Shown here one piece after another: positions 12,561 to 26,922 of a stretch of DNA of 64,000 nt (within the stretch, counting starts at the first letter, position 1; each line of letters starts with the position of its first letter). The stretch lies in the NCBI GenBank assembly GCA_001632425.1, contig KV425630.1, forward strand, positions 35,476 to 99,475, read 5' to 3'. The DNA comes from Neolentinus lepideus HHB14362 ss-1. Taxonomy: Eukaryota > Basidiomycota > Agaricomycetes > Gloeophyllales > Gloeophyllaceae. Under the pieces are notes generated by a model. That model saw nothing but the letters and a program-made list of their open reading frames with translations. It was not told the DNA's origin and made no database searches. The translations under genes were made by a program, and so were the position numbers.

Positions 12561-12855
12561 TATGATTTTCTACAAACTCAGCACCAGAGTATATACAAAG
12601 TCACTGCAAGAACCCTGTGAAATGTATTCCCCAGAGATCATACAAAACCACCACAAAATATACAATACAAATTACTGATACACCGTACAAGGACTTACTG
12701 CAATTATAGTAATTTGTATACAAAAAGTTGTGTCCACAACTCTGTTATCTCATTCAGTCAGTGGTATATATGTTAGTTATGGGAACCTAGTAAGCCGGCC
12801 AGGCTTACACAGTCACTATGTGGCAAAACTCGTATCTTTATGAGGTCGGATACCA

Positions 12856-12955
12856 ACATCCCGGTCAAAGTGGCACACAGTGCAGACCTCAGGAGCCAAT
12901 CCCGGTCAAAATGGCCTAAAATGGCCAAAAACAATCCCGGTCAAAATCGGTGAAC
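12856..12955. repeat. Three copies of TCCCGGTCAAA
   Basis: The word ATCCCGGTCAAA occurs near 12,858, 12,899 and 12,933, twice followed by ATGGCC or GTGGC-like bases. It may be a short repeat or promoter-proximal elements of the CLASP gene that starts at 13,087. No function is assigned. Confidence 0.35.
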
Positions 12956-13086
12956 TCACATTGTCCAGTATCCGCCCTATCAAGGTATTATCCGGGGTCC
13001 TATTCCAAAGTCACGTGATATGTTCGTTTGGTCACATGAAAGCAACTCAACGCAGTGTGGCAAACCACACTCTTAACCCTCCTGTT

Positions 13087-15511
13087 ATGCCGGCTCCAAT
13101 ACCATCGGTTATACAGGTTCGTTCTATATTTTCCTTGTTTGTCTCACTAACTAGATTCTCCGCAGTGCGAGTCCAGGTCAACTTTGGAGCACGAATTGGA
13201 CATCATTCGTCCCCAGCTAAACTTGACTGAAACGGAGGAGACATGGGATGTTATTTTCAGAGCTCTATCACGTTTGATCGCTGTCTGTAAGGGTGGTGGA
13301 TGTGACTATCCTTGTGAACTGATAGCATTCCTACGCGACTCCTCCCGCTCAGTTATCAGTGCTCTCAATTCGGAGCGCTCACGGCTATCTGGTTGTGCTG
13401 CTGATGTCATTGGGCTTGCAGCCTCTGGCCTAGGACGCTCCTTCGAGCCATTGCTTCTGTCATTCCTTCCGGCTCTCCTCACGCTGTGCACAAGACCCAA
13501 TAAACTCTTCATCAACCGCGCTCGCTCCTCTATTCTGCTCATTATCGAGCATACCCAAATACCCTCAATCCTGTCGTTTCTCGTGAGTTCTCTGAAAGAG
13601 AAGAGTGTCTCACTTCGTCTGGCCGCCATCGAATGTGTCCTCGCCTGTCTAAACTCTTTCGATCCTCAAGATTTAGAAAAAGATGCACGGGCAAAGGAGA
13701 TAGAGACTGCAATCAAGCTGACGGCCACGGATCCAAGTGCAGAAGTGAGAAAGGCGAGCAGACGAGTTTTTGAGACATACAAGGTGTTGTTTGAGCATCG
13801 GGTCGAGAGGTGACGGTTCCGCTCCTTGACAACTTTTACTGCTATAACTTTTTCCAGTTTCGTATCCCCAATGACTCCTATCATGAAGAAATACCTTGAC
13901 ATCAACATTGTCCCTTCTTCCCGCCCACAGTCCCGTCCTCCCTCGCGTCCAGATTCTGCCCTATCTACCTACTCTCGCGGTGCCGATGTCCATGCCGTCA
14001 AAACAGCTCCTAAGCATAACAAGAACGCGAAGGCTCCTGTAGCACTCGTCCATCACAGATCTGCTTCTGTGCCGCAAACAGCTCCAGGGCAGTACACGGA
14101 GATAGCGACATCACGACCTGCTGCCACCTCCCGACCACGTTCAAAAAAACAGTGCCAGGAGCCAGATCCTGGTACAGGATATACTAGTACGCAGGATCGT
14201 CAGAGGCCTGAGATGCTTCCACCTGAGCAAATACCCTTGCGCCCGGCTCAGCGCCCCACGTCGTCTCTATCAGTGCGAAGCCACGAGGGAGCTGCGGCAG
14301 TGTCCTCGCAAACGGCTCGCAATCAAGGGAAATCTATCTCGTCGGCGGAGCCGCCGCCCATTGGTCTTGTACGCCGTCCAGCGCAGCCTGGGAGCAATAC
14401 AGCGTCGACTTCAGCACCCTTACGGCCTCCGATGGGTCAACGAGCAGGGACTGTTGAAGGCACTAAAGATGGTCCGCGAAGACCACCGAATAAAGGCATC
14501 GAGTCAGACGCAAAGACTGAACCTAAGGACGCCGTACGTTCAACAAAGGGCCCTAAGCGCGTTCCTCTATCGCAGCTCGAAACTTCCAAGCCAAATGCAT
14601 CTGACATTTCTCTGAAGCCTGCGCCGAAAGATGCGCATTTCCATGCTACCGACAGCTCTAAAGGCGTTACAAGAGACCACCCGTTGAAGACTGTGACCTC
14701 AAAGCCTATCCTTACGAAGGCGAAGAGCAGCGACGCTGCCCCGACGAGCCAGCAGCCAAAATTACGGAGCCAAAAGTCCGTGCTCTCCAAATCGGAGTGC
14801 GGTACAATCATTACTCGAGATGCAAGCGTGCCGTCTAGAGCGACCAAGGAAGCGGCTACCAAGAGTACCCTATCTAAGGCAAATACCCGGCCGACGCAGG
14901 ACATGAAACGGAAGGAGACGACCAAGGACGTTTCTAAGTCGTCGTCGAGCCAGCCACTGCCGAAGATAGGACCAGGAAAGGCGTCTGACGCGAAGAACAT
15001 CTCATCGCGCAAAGGTAAAGACCATCCTGGTGCCATCTTGCCCCCAGAGGAGAATTCCGTACCAGAAGCGACCCCGTTCAACCCAGAGCCTACACCTGCT
15101 CCAAACCTCATTCCACTACCGCCTTCTCCCATTACCGCCGATACTGCTCTAACACCCACGAACTGGATCCCTACAGCAGCAGAACCAGATGCAGATGATG
15201 CGGGACCCGCGCGAGAATGTGTCAAACCACAGAACGAGGAGCTCGAAGATGATACGCGTTTGGCCCCTCAGTCCGTTACTACTCGACCCATGAACTCTCG
15301 CGTCGCTTTCCTGCAGGGCATCAATGAACTAGGCACACCATTCAAGACGCCCATATCCAAGTTGGTTTCTCAAATCGAGCGCGAATTCCTCTTTACGCCA
15401 TACTCCGACTCGGAACTATACGATTCGTCGTTTGAGTTAGACTTGGCACCCATTCCTGCTTTAGCGATCCCTAGCAAAGAGGCTATGTGTACCGGCGACG
15501 AGTCGTTTTGA
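13087..15511 (+). CDS. CLASP N-terminal (TOG) domain protein
   Basis: Predicted exons are 13,087-13,116, 13,166-13,809 and 13,858-15,511, giving 775 aa. Residues 10 to about 225 contain HELDIIRPQLNLTETEETWD and a run of HEAT-like helices typical of the CLASP N-terminal TOG domain. That domain binds tubulin and promotes microtubule stability in CLASP/Stu1 proteins. The remaining roughly 550 residues are disordered and rich in Ser, Pro, Lys and Thr. The tail ends in a more ordered segment around TPISKLVSQIEREFLFTPYS. No second TOG domain or CLASP C-terminal domain was seen. The ATG at 13,087 was chosen because its ten-codon exon splices in frame with good GT-AG signals. CLASP-N membership is fairly sure; the cellular role is inferred. 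Confidence 0.8.
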
Positions 15512-15891
15512 CCTTGTTTCGACAGCTTGGAACAATTGATGGCCTAAACGATATGAAAAGGCTGACCCACGATTATACTATTAGCATCCTGCGATCATTC
15601 TTCTCTTTCATTCGATTGCTTGCGTAGTTCGTGGCCGTATATTTCTTTGGCACTATATACAGCGGGCTCCCCGATGCTCGACGCAACAAACAGTCCTGTA
15701 AATTACACAAACTACAATAGCCCTTTTCCAATGGCATTGGGTGACAGTACGTGAGCTGGGTGCGGCGTGATTATCTCGTCCAATGTGCAAACGTATCCAT
15801 CCTGTGATCGAGGCGGAGCACGGCATGCTAAAGATGAGACTTCAGAGCATGCTACAAATAAGCAGAAGTGAAGTGGAAGCGCACCAGCGAG
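15512..15891. other. Convergent 3' intergenic region
   Basis: The gap separates the CLASP gene from the bL34m gene, which ends toward it. No reading frame, repeat or RNA gene was recognised. It presumably holds both 3' untranslated regions. Confidence 0.5.
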
Positions 15892-16251
15892 CTAATGAGA
15901 CAAAAACTTTCTCCCCTTGGCTCTACGCCTAGCAAGGATCTTGGGTCCGTGCTGGCTTTTCTTCCGTGCTAGAAATCCGTGTCTCCGCTTCCTGACGCGC
16001 TGAGAAGGTTGATATTCTGTTCCTCGTGAACCCCATCGCACTTGATTCAACTGCAGAAGAGCTGACGAACGCCCAACGAAACTGGGAGTAAGGAGAGATG
16101 AAGACTGGAATGCCAAAGCGAACGGCAGAGGTGTAAGGCGTTGTGATGATGGTCGGTGTAACCCAGTCAGAGTAGAGACTACGCTCGATGCATGAGGCAG
16201 CGCTGGGGGTCGTGCGAGCAGCTGAGCGACTTGTTTCAATATTCGAGGCAT
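15892..16251 (-). CDS. MRPL34: Mitochondrial large-subunit ribosomal protein bL34m
   Basis: The 119-aa product ends with [20 protein letters not shown] and [13 protein letters not shown], the conserved bL34 signature of a very basic short protein placed near the exit-tunnel region of the large subunit. The first roughly 70 residues are Ser/Leu/Arg-rich without acidic residues and fit a mitochondrial targeting sequence. Start at 16,251 ([15 protein letters not shown]) is preferred because the in-frame upstream extension is acidic and overlaps the neighbouring promoter. It is divergently paired with alanyl-tRNA synthetase, another translation gene. Confidence 0.85.
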   Translation of the reverse strand: MPRILKQVAQLLARPPALPHASSVVSTLTGLHRPSSQRLTPLPFALAFQSSSLLTPSFVGRSSALLQLNQVRWGSRGTEYQPSQRVRKRRHGFLARKKSQHGPKILARRRAKGRKFLSH

Positions 16252-16372
16252 GGCTGAGGTGTAATGAAACAAATTATTGAAGTCGGGTCCTCGGGAAGCA
16301 CCTGGAATCACGCGAGCAGATTGCGGAACATGCCGAAGTAGATCGCAAGTATTATAGTCCTGACTCGAGTCG

Positions 16373-19974
<3,602 letters not shown>

Positions 19975-20374
19975 GTGTCTGAACATTTGTACAGCAGTCT
20001 TCGTTGGGTTTGGTGTAATAGATGTACTCATTCTTAGGTTTCGATACGTTTTCGATATTGTAGCGACGATATATAATCCTCCAGCTGTGGCGGGAAGTAC
20101 ATGTCACATGATCGTGGGATTACTGACCCGTAATTATGCGCGCCCAAGGGGGGCGCGCCAGCGCCGTCCGGATCGCAAAAGGCCCCTTGCAAGACTATCT
20201 AACGGGTGAGTCTCTTAGTCTTGTGTTTGCGGAGGGTCCTGTAGGCGTGTAAAATGCGGAACGAGTGGAGAGAGGGCGGATTTATGGCGAAATTTGGATG
20301 GATGCGGGCCTATAAACTTGGATAGTTGATCTGACCAGTCCTGCTTTGGCTTTCCCAGGTCAATCTTTACCACC

Positions 20375-21000
20375 ATGTCGCTAGTCGTCCCTGAGGCCCA
20401 CCAGCAATTCCAGGTGCGTTTATTCCTAGTATAACGACAGGATCACTCATAACATGGATCCCTCAGCACATTTTGCGTTTGTTGAACACTAATGTCGACG
20501 GTAAACGTAAGATCATGTACGCCCTGACGGAGATCAAGGGTGTTGGTCGCCGTTACTCCAACTTGGTCTGCAAGAAGGCCGATGTCGACCTCAACAAGCG
20601 GTAAGGATTGGGCGAAATTATACGGGGTGACCTGTTGACTGTGGGTTATAGGGCAGGGGAGTTGAACTCTGACGAGCTGGAGCGTCTCGTCACCATCATT
20701 CAAAATCCCACCCAATTCAAGATTCCAACGTGGTTCCTGAACAGGCAGAGGGACATCACGGATGGCAAGAACTCGCAGATCTTGTCCAACGGTGTTGACT
20801 CGAAGATTCGTGATGATCTTGAGCGGTTAAAGAAGATCCGTGCCCACCGTGGTCTGCGTCACTTCTGGGGCTTGCGTGTGAGGGGTCAGCACACAAAGAC
20901 AACCGGTACGTGTTGTATCATTCTCCCTAAAGGCATTGCACTCACCATGTGTGCAGGTCGGAGAGGTAAGACCGTCGGTGTGTCCAAGAAGAGAGGCTAG
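20375..21000 (+). CDS. RPS18: 40S ribosomal protein S18 (uS13)
   Basis: Exons 20,375-20,413, 20,467-20,600, 20,652-20,905 and 20,957-21,000 give 156 aa, the normal length for eukaryotic uS13. The product reads [33 protein letters not shown], then [20 protein letters not shown] and a basic tail ending TVGVSKKRG. The helix-two-turn-helix and the basic C-terminus contact 18S rRNA in the head of the small subunit near the P site. The pyrimidine-rich stretch just before the start (around 20,345-20,372) is usual for ribosomal-protein genes. Confidence 0.97.
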
Positions 21001-21309
21001 ACTGTTCGCGCTGGTCTCGGGATACTTGCACGGGCATCATGTTGTCTACTCTACCACTACGTCGCTATGCTTTCATTGTACTTCTCCCCATGTTTTATGG
21101 CATGAGTTCATCAACATTGGTTAAGCCACTTGCGGGTATGACTGAGCGTATTGCATGATTTTCGACAAATTTCTGGCCATGCGCGAAAACACGTGACCGA
21201 TCTCGAATGTTCGTGTTGATTGAAGCTGTGGCTCGTTGGAGTTGTTGTTATTATATCACTTACTTGCTCGTTGCTTCTACTTCCACTGACGATAATACGG
21301 TCGTTCTAC

Positions 21310-22146
21310 ATGACTACCTGGGCATATCCCGTCCGCCATCCTTGGCTCGACATGTCAAAACTCAAGCGCAAAGAGATGGAGGACGATGTAGTTTATACAT
21401 CGCCTCCGAGCAAACGACGGCGCTGGGACACTTTAGAGCACGGCTTTGCAGGCCTTACCATTAATAATGCACTTCAAGGGAGAGTGCAAGGGCCTTCCTT
21501 TCAGACCCGGACTCAACCTTACGCTTCATCCTCTTCGCTTTCCACTGTGTCATCGTCTGATGGCTCGTACATCCAGTTCCATCCAGCTGCACCTCAAGCA
21601 TCCACGTTGTCACTCAGCTCCTTTACTGGTCCTTCTTCATCACCGTACCCGGTTCAACCAACGTCCATCGAGGAGCCCGTGTCCCCAGAACTGATGGATG
21701 TAAAAATGAAGGGTACCTCCTGGTATGAGCCCGAAAAAGACCGTGCGTGTCCCAGTGATCCAGTCTCCTTCCCATCTCCCAATCAACTTACACGTCCTCG
21801 TAAAGGCGTGGTCATCACCGACCTTGACGAATTTGCGGAAGAGTCTGAAGAGGAAGGCGAAGCGTCACGTGATAACAATAGCATCGAAGTGGCCTCTGGG
21901 TATCTCGCACACCTGAAACTACGAGACCCGTTTATCCGTGCAGATCTCGGTCTTCCAACTCGACAACCGGAAACGAACATGGCGTTGGTTCTATTCAGAC
22001 CGCCGCCGTCGTTCGACACACTCGAAATCACGGAGCTGCACGACAACAATACCAATAATGCTACATCGAATGCTTCATCTGCCACAGACGACACTTCAAC
22101 GGACGAAACTCTAATGGATTACGAGCCAATGGACATAGAACCGTAA
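21310..22146 (+). CDS. Hypothetical protein with basic cluster
   Basis: A single open frame gives 278 aa from the ATG at 21,310 (MTTWAYPVRHPWLDMSKLKR). The internal ATG at 21,352 (MSKLKRKEMEDDVVY) may be the true start and would give 264 aa. A cluster PPSKRRRWDTLEHGF near residue 53 resembles a nuclear localisation signal. The rest is Ser/Pro-rich and acidic, with ITDLDEFAEESEEEGEAS and the C-terminal DYEPMDIEP. I do not recognise a domain. It probably acts in the nucleus, but this rests only on composition. The bases between RPS18 and this gene show nothing else. Confidence 0.65.
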   Translation: MTTWAYPVRHPWLDMSKLKRKEMEDDVVYTSPPSKRRRWDTLEHGFAGLTINNALQGRVQGPSFQTRTQPYASSSSLSTVSSSDGSYIQFHPAAPQASTLSLSSFTGPSSSPYPVQPTSIEEPVSPELMDVKMKGTSWYEPEKDRACPSDPVSFPSPNQLTRPRKGVVITDLDEFAEESEEEGEASRDNNSIEVASGYLAHLKLRDPFIRADLGLPTRQPETNMALVLFRPPPSFDTLEITELHDNNTNNATSNASSATDDTSTDETLMDYEPMDIEP

Positions 22147-22388
22147 CAGGCAGTTAGTTATGTAAACGTAGACTCTTATTTGATTTCTTGTACAAGCCCA
22201 CCAAAACGTATCACCAGAAAGGGAATTCTAGTACATCAATATAACCAAATGGTAAAAGAAATAATGAGAAAAGAAGCGAACAGGAAAAACAGAGACAAGC
22301 CGGAACAGATAAATAATACACGGCGACAGTTTGAGACAAGGAGCTTTTTCCAGCAAAGGGTTTGAGTAACGGACGTCCGCGATCCACA

Positions 22389-23679
22389 TTACATGCTCCC
22401 ACCAGCCCCGTACAGCCCCTCTTGCAGGTTGATACGGGAATGGTGGTGACGAGCATGGGCGTGCGGGTGCGGAACGTGATGCATTTGGTTACTAGGGTGG
22501 CTAGCAGTAGGATACGGCGAGCGAAGAGCGATAGAGTTCATATCGGTTATACCCCGAGCTTCCTCGGTGGGCGTAGAAGGCATTGAGCCCATCTGCATCG
22601 CGTTGTCCGCTTGAGACCGAGGAACGTTCACGGAGCGAGCGTCATGTACGTGTCCGTGATCTTGCGCAGGACGCGGGTCAGTATACGTCGGAGGAATAGC
22701 GGACGTATTCGGGCCATGTGACATGGGATAACCAACGTTCATGAGATTTATCTGTCCCGGGTGTTTCTGACCGCTCGACTGGTCGTAATTATTCGCCGCA
22801 GGCCGCATGTACGGGTGAGGGTGGGGGTGGGGGTGCTGGCCATGGTGCGAATGCTGGCGACGTATCGGCATAGTGGCAAGGAGCGCCTGTTTGGGCGGTT
22901 GTTGGGGTCGCGCGGGATCCTTCGCATCGTCGAGCAATCCGCCGTCGGGCGACGGCTTGTCAAGGTTCATGGCGACGTTGTCAGCGTCCTCGTCGTCATC
23001 GGCCTCGTCGTCGTTCTCCTGGTCACCCTCGATGGTCGAAGATTCTTTTGAGTTTTGCTCCTGCGAGGATTTCTGCGCGGCAATTTCGCCTGCCGTGAGG
23101 AAGCGTCCTCCTGGACCACGAGGGCGCCGCATAGCATGCTTGTGACGCGATTCATGGAGATACGGCTGCGCGACAGACAGTCTGTTAGAAAGCGCGCATA
23201 TATTCAGTTCGAGAATTACAGACCTTTCTTTGTTTTGATAGCCTATGTACCTCCTCTAGTCTAGCACGTGCTACTCGACGCTTGAGAATGCGATAGTACT
23301 GCTTCGCGTTGACATAAAGCGGTTCCTCATCAAGAGGCTGATCGTCTTGGTTTATATCGGCAGGTTGCTCCTGCTGAGCGGCTGCTACTTGCTGCCTAAG
23401 ATAGGCATCGTTGTTGGGTGAATCTGGATGGGGTGTAGGCGTCGCGGTCGACGGGCCTGGCGATGCATTGCGCGAGGGGTGGCCAGAGTGCTCCGGATAA
23501 GATAAGGGCCCGCGGTGCTGGGGGTAGAAGGGGGTATACAGGGGCTGGTGGTGATGGTGCTGGGCTGTAATTGCAGAAAAGTGGGTCAGCGCTGTCGGCG
23601 ACGACGAGGACGTATAGAGAGACGAACAGTAGTGCGGTAGGTGATAAGCAACGGGGAACAGCTGATCGACGTCGTCCAT
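22389..23679 (-). CDS. HAP2: CCAAT-binding factor subunit HAP2/NF-YA
   Basis: Exons 23,679-23,224 and 23,165-22,389 give 410 aa. The NF-YA core spans the splice: EEPLYVNAKQYYRILKRRVA with RLSKQRK on exon 1 joins PYLHESRHKHAMRRPRGPGG on exon 2. The first helix binds the NF-YB/NF-YC dimer and the second contacts CCAAT DNA. The N-terminal part is Pro/His-rich. The C-terminal part has an acidic run and His-rich repeats (HPHPHPHPYM). The start at MDDVDQLFPVAYH was preferred to an upstream in-frame extension because that extension would run into the THO1 start region. It is divergently arranged with the THO1-like gene. Confidence 0.93.
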
Positions 23680-23806
23680 GATTGGCTGAGTCGCCTCCAA
23701 ACAGGCCAGCCAACCAACACCCAACCATGCCTTATGTAATCCAGGCTCCGCCAGTATCCCTCCTTGCCTTAATTGGACCCCCGCCCGACTGCCACTCCCA
23801 ACCACT
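23680..23806. promoter_or_regulatory. 127-bp bidirectional promoter with CCAAT boxes
   Basis: This gap separates the start codons of HAP2 and THO1. On the minus strand CAGCCAAT lies directly before the HAP2 ATG, and another ATTGG (CCAAT) lies near 23,772. NF-Y binds CCAAT, so HAP2 may regulate itself or its neighbour. The first box is so close to the ATG that it could lie within the transcribed leader. Confidence 0.45.
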
Positions 23807-24897
23807 ATGGATTCCAAACTGTACGCCTTTTCTCCTAGTTGCCTGCATCCAGCTCATCGCTTTGCCCACAGAAAAGCCCTCAAGGTTGTCGACCTCAAGG
23901 ATATCCTTCAGAAAGCCTCTGTGCCACTGCCCTCAAAAGCTAACAAGGCCGATCTCATTGCTGTCATTCAAGCCCACCCCGCTGCAATTGCAGAGTTTGA
24001 GAAGCGAATTGGCGGTGCATCTTCGAAAGCTGCATCAGCCGCGCCTGCAGCGCCCGCGGCTACTGTGAGCACAGCGCATCCTATTGCTTCATGATCGGCT
24101 TGTAATTAACGCGTCCCGATCAGCCACAGGCCGCACCGAAAGCGTTAGTCGGCATCCAGTCCGTTCGCCCCTTTCTAACTTTCTACCTCCAGCGTCCATG
24201 TAGCTTCCCAGCCCATTGCGCCCCCTTCATCCTCCAAACCAGCGTCGACGGCAAAGACGGCGTCAAAAGTGGCTACTACCGCACCCGTTACCGCGTCTAC
24301 CAGTCAAACACCATCCACACCCACTACATCTGTGGGTACAGCTATTCTTCTGTGATTGAATGAACCGTCTAATGTTTTGGAGCCCTAGATCAAGCCTGAC
24401 ACGGACGCATCGGCGACGGAGACCAAACCAGACGCGCCCACCAAATCTGTGGAGGATGAGGAACTTGAGAAGCGTAAAGCACGAGCGGCTCGGTTCGGGC
24501 TACCCCTAGTGGAGAAACCAGCAGAGAAGCCAGCCCTCACCAATGGGAAAATAAAAGGCCACAATACTGCAACTGCTAAGACGGCTACACCCGTCGATGT
24601 ACGCATTTTGAATGGCACTGAGCATCCAATATTCACATTGCCTTCTACAGGATCCTGAAAAGTTGAAGGCGCGAGAAGCAAGGTTTGGTGCAACCGCGCC
24701 TCAAAATAATGGAACGTCAGCGAAACCCAACGGGAAGAAGCGACCAGCACCTGCTGAAGATGCGGATCCGGAGGAGCTGGAGAAGCGCAAGAAACGGGCT
24801 GAGAGATTCGGCATCCCCTTCGTGGTACGTGCGACTCTTCAGTCGCAGTCATTTGGCTCGCATCCTGATTGCTTTGTAGGGAGGAACGAAGGCGTGA
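23807..24897 (+). CDS. THO1: SAP-domain mRNP protein, THO1/SARNP family
   Basis: Seven predicted exons, from 23,807-23,820 to 24,880-24,897, give 253 aa. The N-terminal SAP domain reads LKVVDLKDILQKASV and KANKADLIAVIQAH, a helix-extended-helix fold that binds nucleic acid. Three later repeats of the type ELEKRKARAARFGLP, EKLKAREARFG and ELEKRKKRAERFGIP match the Tho1/SARNP (CIP29) family. Members join export-competent mRNPs with UAP56/Sub2. The first exon has only 14 nt and the third also 14 nt, so ORF-based prediction would miss both. The frame closes exactly with these splices. Confidence 0.85.
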
Positions 24898-25176
24898 ATC
24901 TTACTCTACTCTTACTATCTGTCATGTCGCGAGGGTGTTGCTTTCGGAGCTAGCTCCTATGACCAGATACTTCCGTTGTCTTATCCTGTTCCTATCCTAT
25001 TTAAGTGTACTTTGTTGCGCCTGAACGCATGAGCGTCGAGAGTGTCTGACTTGATTGGACTCGATCATTCACGGTACCGGGTCACGTCACGCTTAGAATC
25101 AGTCAGCTTTGCCAAAGATTGCGACCTCAGCCACTCTCATAAGATACACAGTCCCTTCCTCTTTCACCAGTACACT

Positions 25177-26629
25177 ATGACGACCGCCGGCAACGATAAC
25201 CTCTTCACCTGCCTGTCATGTTCCATCGCGTTCACGTCGGCGGAAGAGCAGCGTAAGTTAGTTCTCATTCTTACTTGGAATCGCTGATATCGAGTACCTA
25301 GTGCAGGAATACATTACCGCTCAGACCACCATAGATATAATATGAAACGTCGAGTTGCTGGACTGCCGCCTGTTAGCGCTATTATTTTCAATCAGAAGGT
25401 TGTAGAGAGGAAGACGGAGACGGCTGTTGCAGCTTCATCGAAGGGATCTACCTGTGAAGTGTGCAAGTGCGTTCAAGTGACACTACATCGCTTAGTGGAA
25501 GCAGTCTGACATTCCATCTAGGAAGACGTACACATCAGAGAATGCCTACCGTTCCCATCTCAACTCCAAGAAGCACAAGGAGAACGAATTAAAGGCAGCT
25601 TCGACACCCAAAGATGTTCAGGAGGAGGAGGAGGAGGCTTTGGAATACACTGCAGAAGAAACATCAAGCAAATCCGAACCCGAATTATCTGTTCCCTCCG
25701 TGACCGAAGATCTCGACCGCCACACTGTCGACGAAAGCGCCTCCGACGATGCCATCACTCAAACCATCGACGCCAAGATCGCCGCTGCTCGCTCGCGGCT
25801 GTCTCCCTTGCACTGCCTCTTCTGCCCCACCGTCTCCACCTCTGTCAGCGATAACCTCACGCACATGGCCGTGACGCACTCGTTCTTCATCCCTGACGCT
25901 GAATTTTTGACAGACGTCGAGGGCCTGCTCACATACCTCGGCGAGAAAGTCGCGGTAGGCAATGTGTGTCTGTATTGTAATGGCAAGGGACGGGAGTTCC
26001 GGACTCTTGATGCCGTGAGGAAGCATATGGTTGACAAGAGCCATTGCAAGATTGCGTACGAGAAGGAAGATGACCGGTTAGAGGTGTCAGACTACTATGA
26101 CTTTACAAGCTCGTATCCTGATGCGAAGAAGAAGAAGCAGGGCGACGAGGAGTGGGAGGATGTCGACGGGGACGAGGAAGACGATCTATCAGCAGACGAA
26201 GTTGTCGATGAGTCGGAGGAAGAATCCGACCTTGACGAACTACCAAATACGCAAGTCACATACGGCGACTCGCACCTCGAGCTCGTCCTTCCTTCGGGTG
26301 CCCGGATAGGACACAGAAGTCTAAAGCGCTATTACGCGCAGTCTTTCCACCCTCGGGGAGGGCTCAGAAATGAAGATCCGAACTCTGGAGCTGCACTTGT
26401 GCGAAGGCTCCTGCAAGAGAAAAATTCCGCTCTCGTACCAAACAAGGGTGGTTATGGAGCTTATGGTCAGGGATACTCTGTGGTGAAAGCTAGGAATGCG
26501 GGTGAGGCAAGAGAGGCCGGACGGCACGTCCGTGAGTTCCGGGATCAAAAGAGGCGAGAGGATTTCAAGACGAAGGTCGGCTTCCGCCAAAACAACCAGA
26601 AGCACTTTAGAGATCCTCTCCTCCAGTAG
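25177..26629 (+). CDS. REI1: Zinc finger protein REI1/ZNF622, 60S maturation
   Basis: Exons 25,177-25,252, 25,307-25,466 and 25,522-26,629 give 447 aa. Four zinc-finger units are visible: FTCLSCSIAFTSAEEQR with HYRSDHHRYN, CEVCKKTYTSENAYRSH, CLFCPTVSTSVSDNLTHM and CLYCNGKGREFRTLDAVRKH. An acidic stretch (EEWEDVDGDEEDDLSADE) precedes the conserved LVLPSGARIGHRSLKRYYAQ. REI1 acts in the cytosol on late pre-60S particles, helping release and recycling of Arx1-type factors. The C-terminus ends FRQNNQKHFRDPLLQ as in homologues. It is head-to-tail with THO1 across 279 bp. Confidence 0.93.
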
Positions 26630-26922
26630 TCCTGTTTTCATGTGGCATGGATTGTATCGTTACGTTGCTTATTTTTCCAGAGCATTATACTGTAGACACG
26701 GGACATCCACACCATCATCCATCTGTATTAAGTACCAGCGTAGTGATAAAGTACCAACCCCAGGCGTGAGGCGGCGCGGAAAGCCGATGTCGCCATAATA
26801 TACGACACAGTAACGGAAATCGGCTTTCTTGCCTTCCGGCGTGCAAAGCGAGTGACCCCAAGGTCAATCTTCCATAGAGTACGACAAGATGCAGGCAACA
26901 AAAGAAAACAGAACAAAGCGAA

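Larger units (their letters stand above)
1..12860. mobile_element. Transposon and repeat island, gene-poor
   Basis: This whole stretch lacks any intact cellular gene. It contains a Copia-type gag remnant, a dead DDE transposase, several tandem repeat arrays and a minisatellite, each listed separately. Blocks at about 2,100-4,900 and 5,650-12,850 are AT-rich with very few CG dinucleotides and many TG/CA. The blocks at 1-2,090 and 4,920-5,640 contain ordinary numbers of CG. I infer methylation-linked decay of old insertions with younger or unmethylated pieces between them. The CLASP gene starts immediately to the right. Confidence 0.75.

Noticed and set aside
12141..12565. Several overlapping ORFs on both strands
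   Set aside because: They are translations of the minisatellite, which lacks stop codons by composition.
14437..15225. 262-codon open frame antisense to the CLASP gene tail
   Set aside because: It mirrors a low-complexity Ser/Pro/Lys coding region, has no domain pattern, and is explained by codon bias of the sense strand.
21220..21309. Hydrophobic N-terminal extension of the hypothetical protein
   Set aside because: It begins at TTG, not ATG, and lies in the promoter. The ATG at 21,310 or 21,352 is more likely.
22873..23145. Plus-strand ORF inside HAP2
   Set aside because: Antisense to the acidic and Ser-rich region of HAP2, without any family signal.
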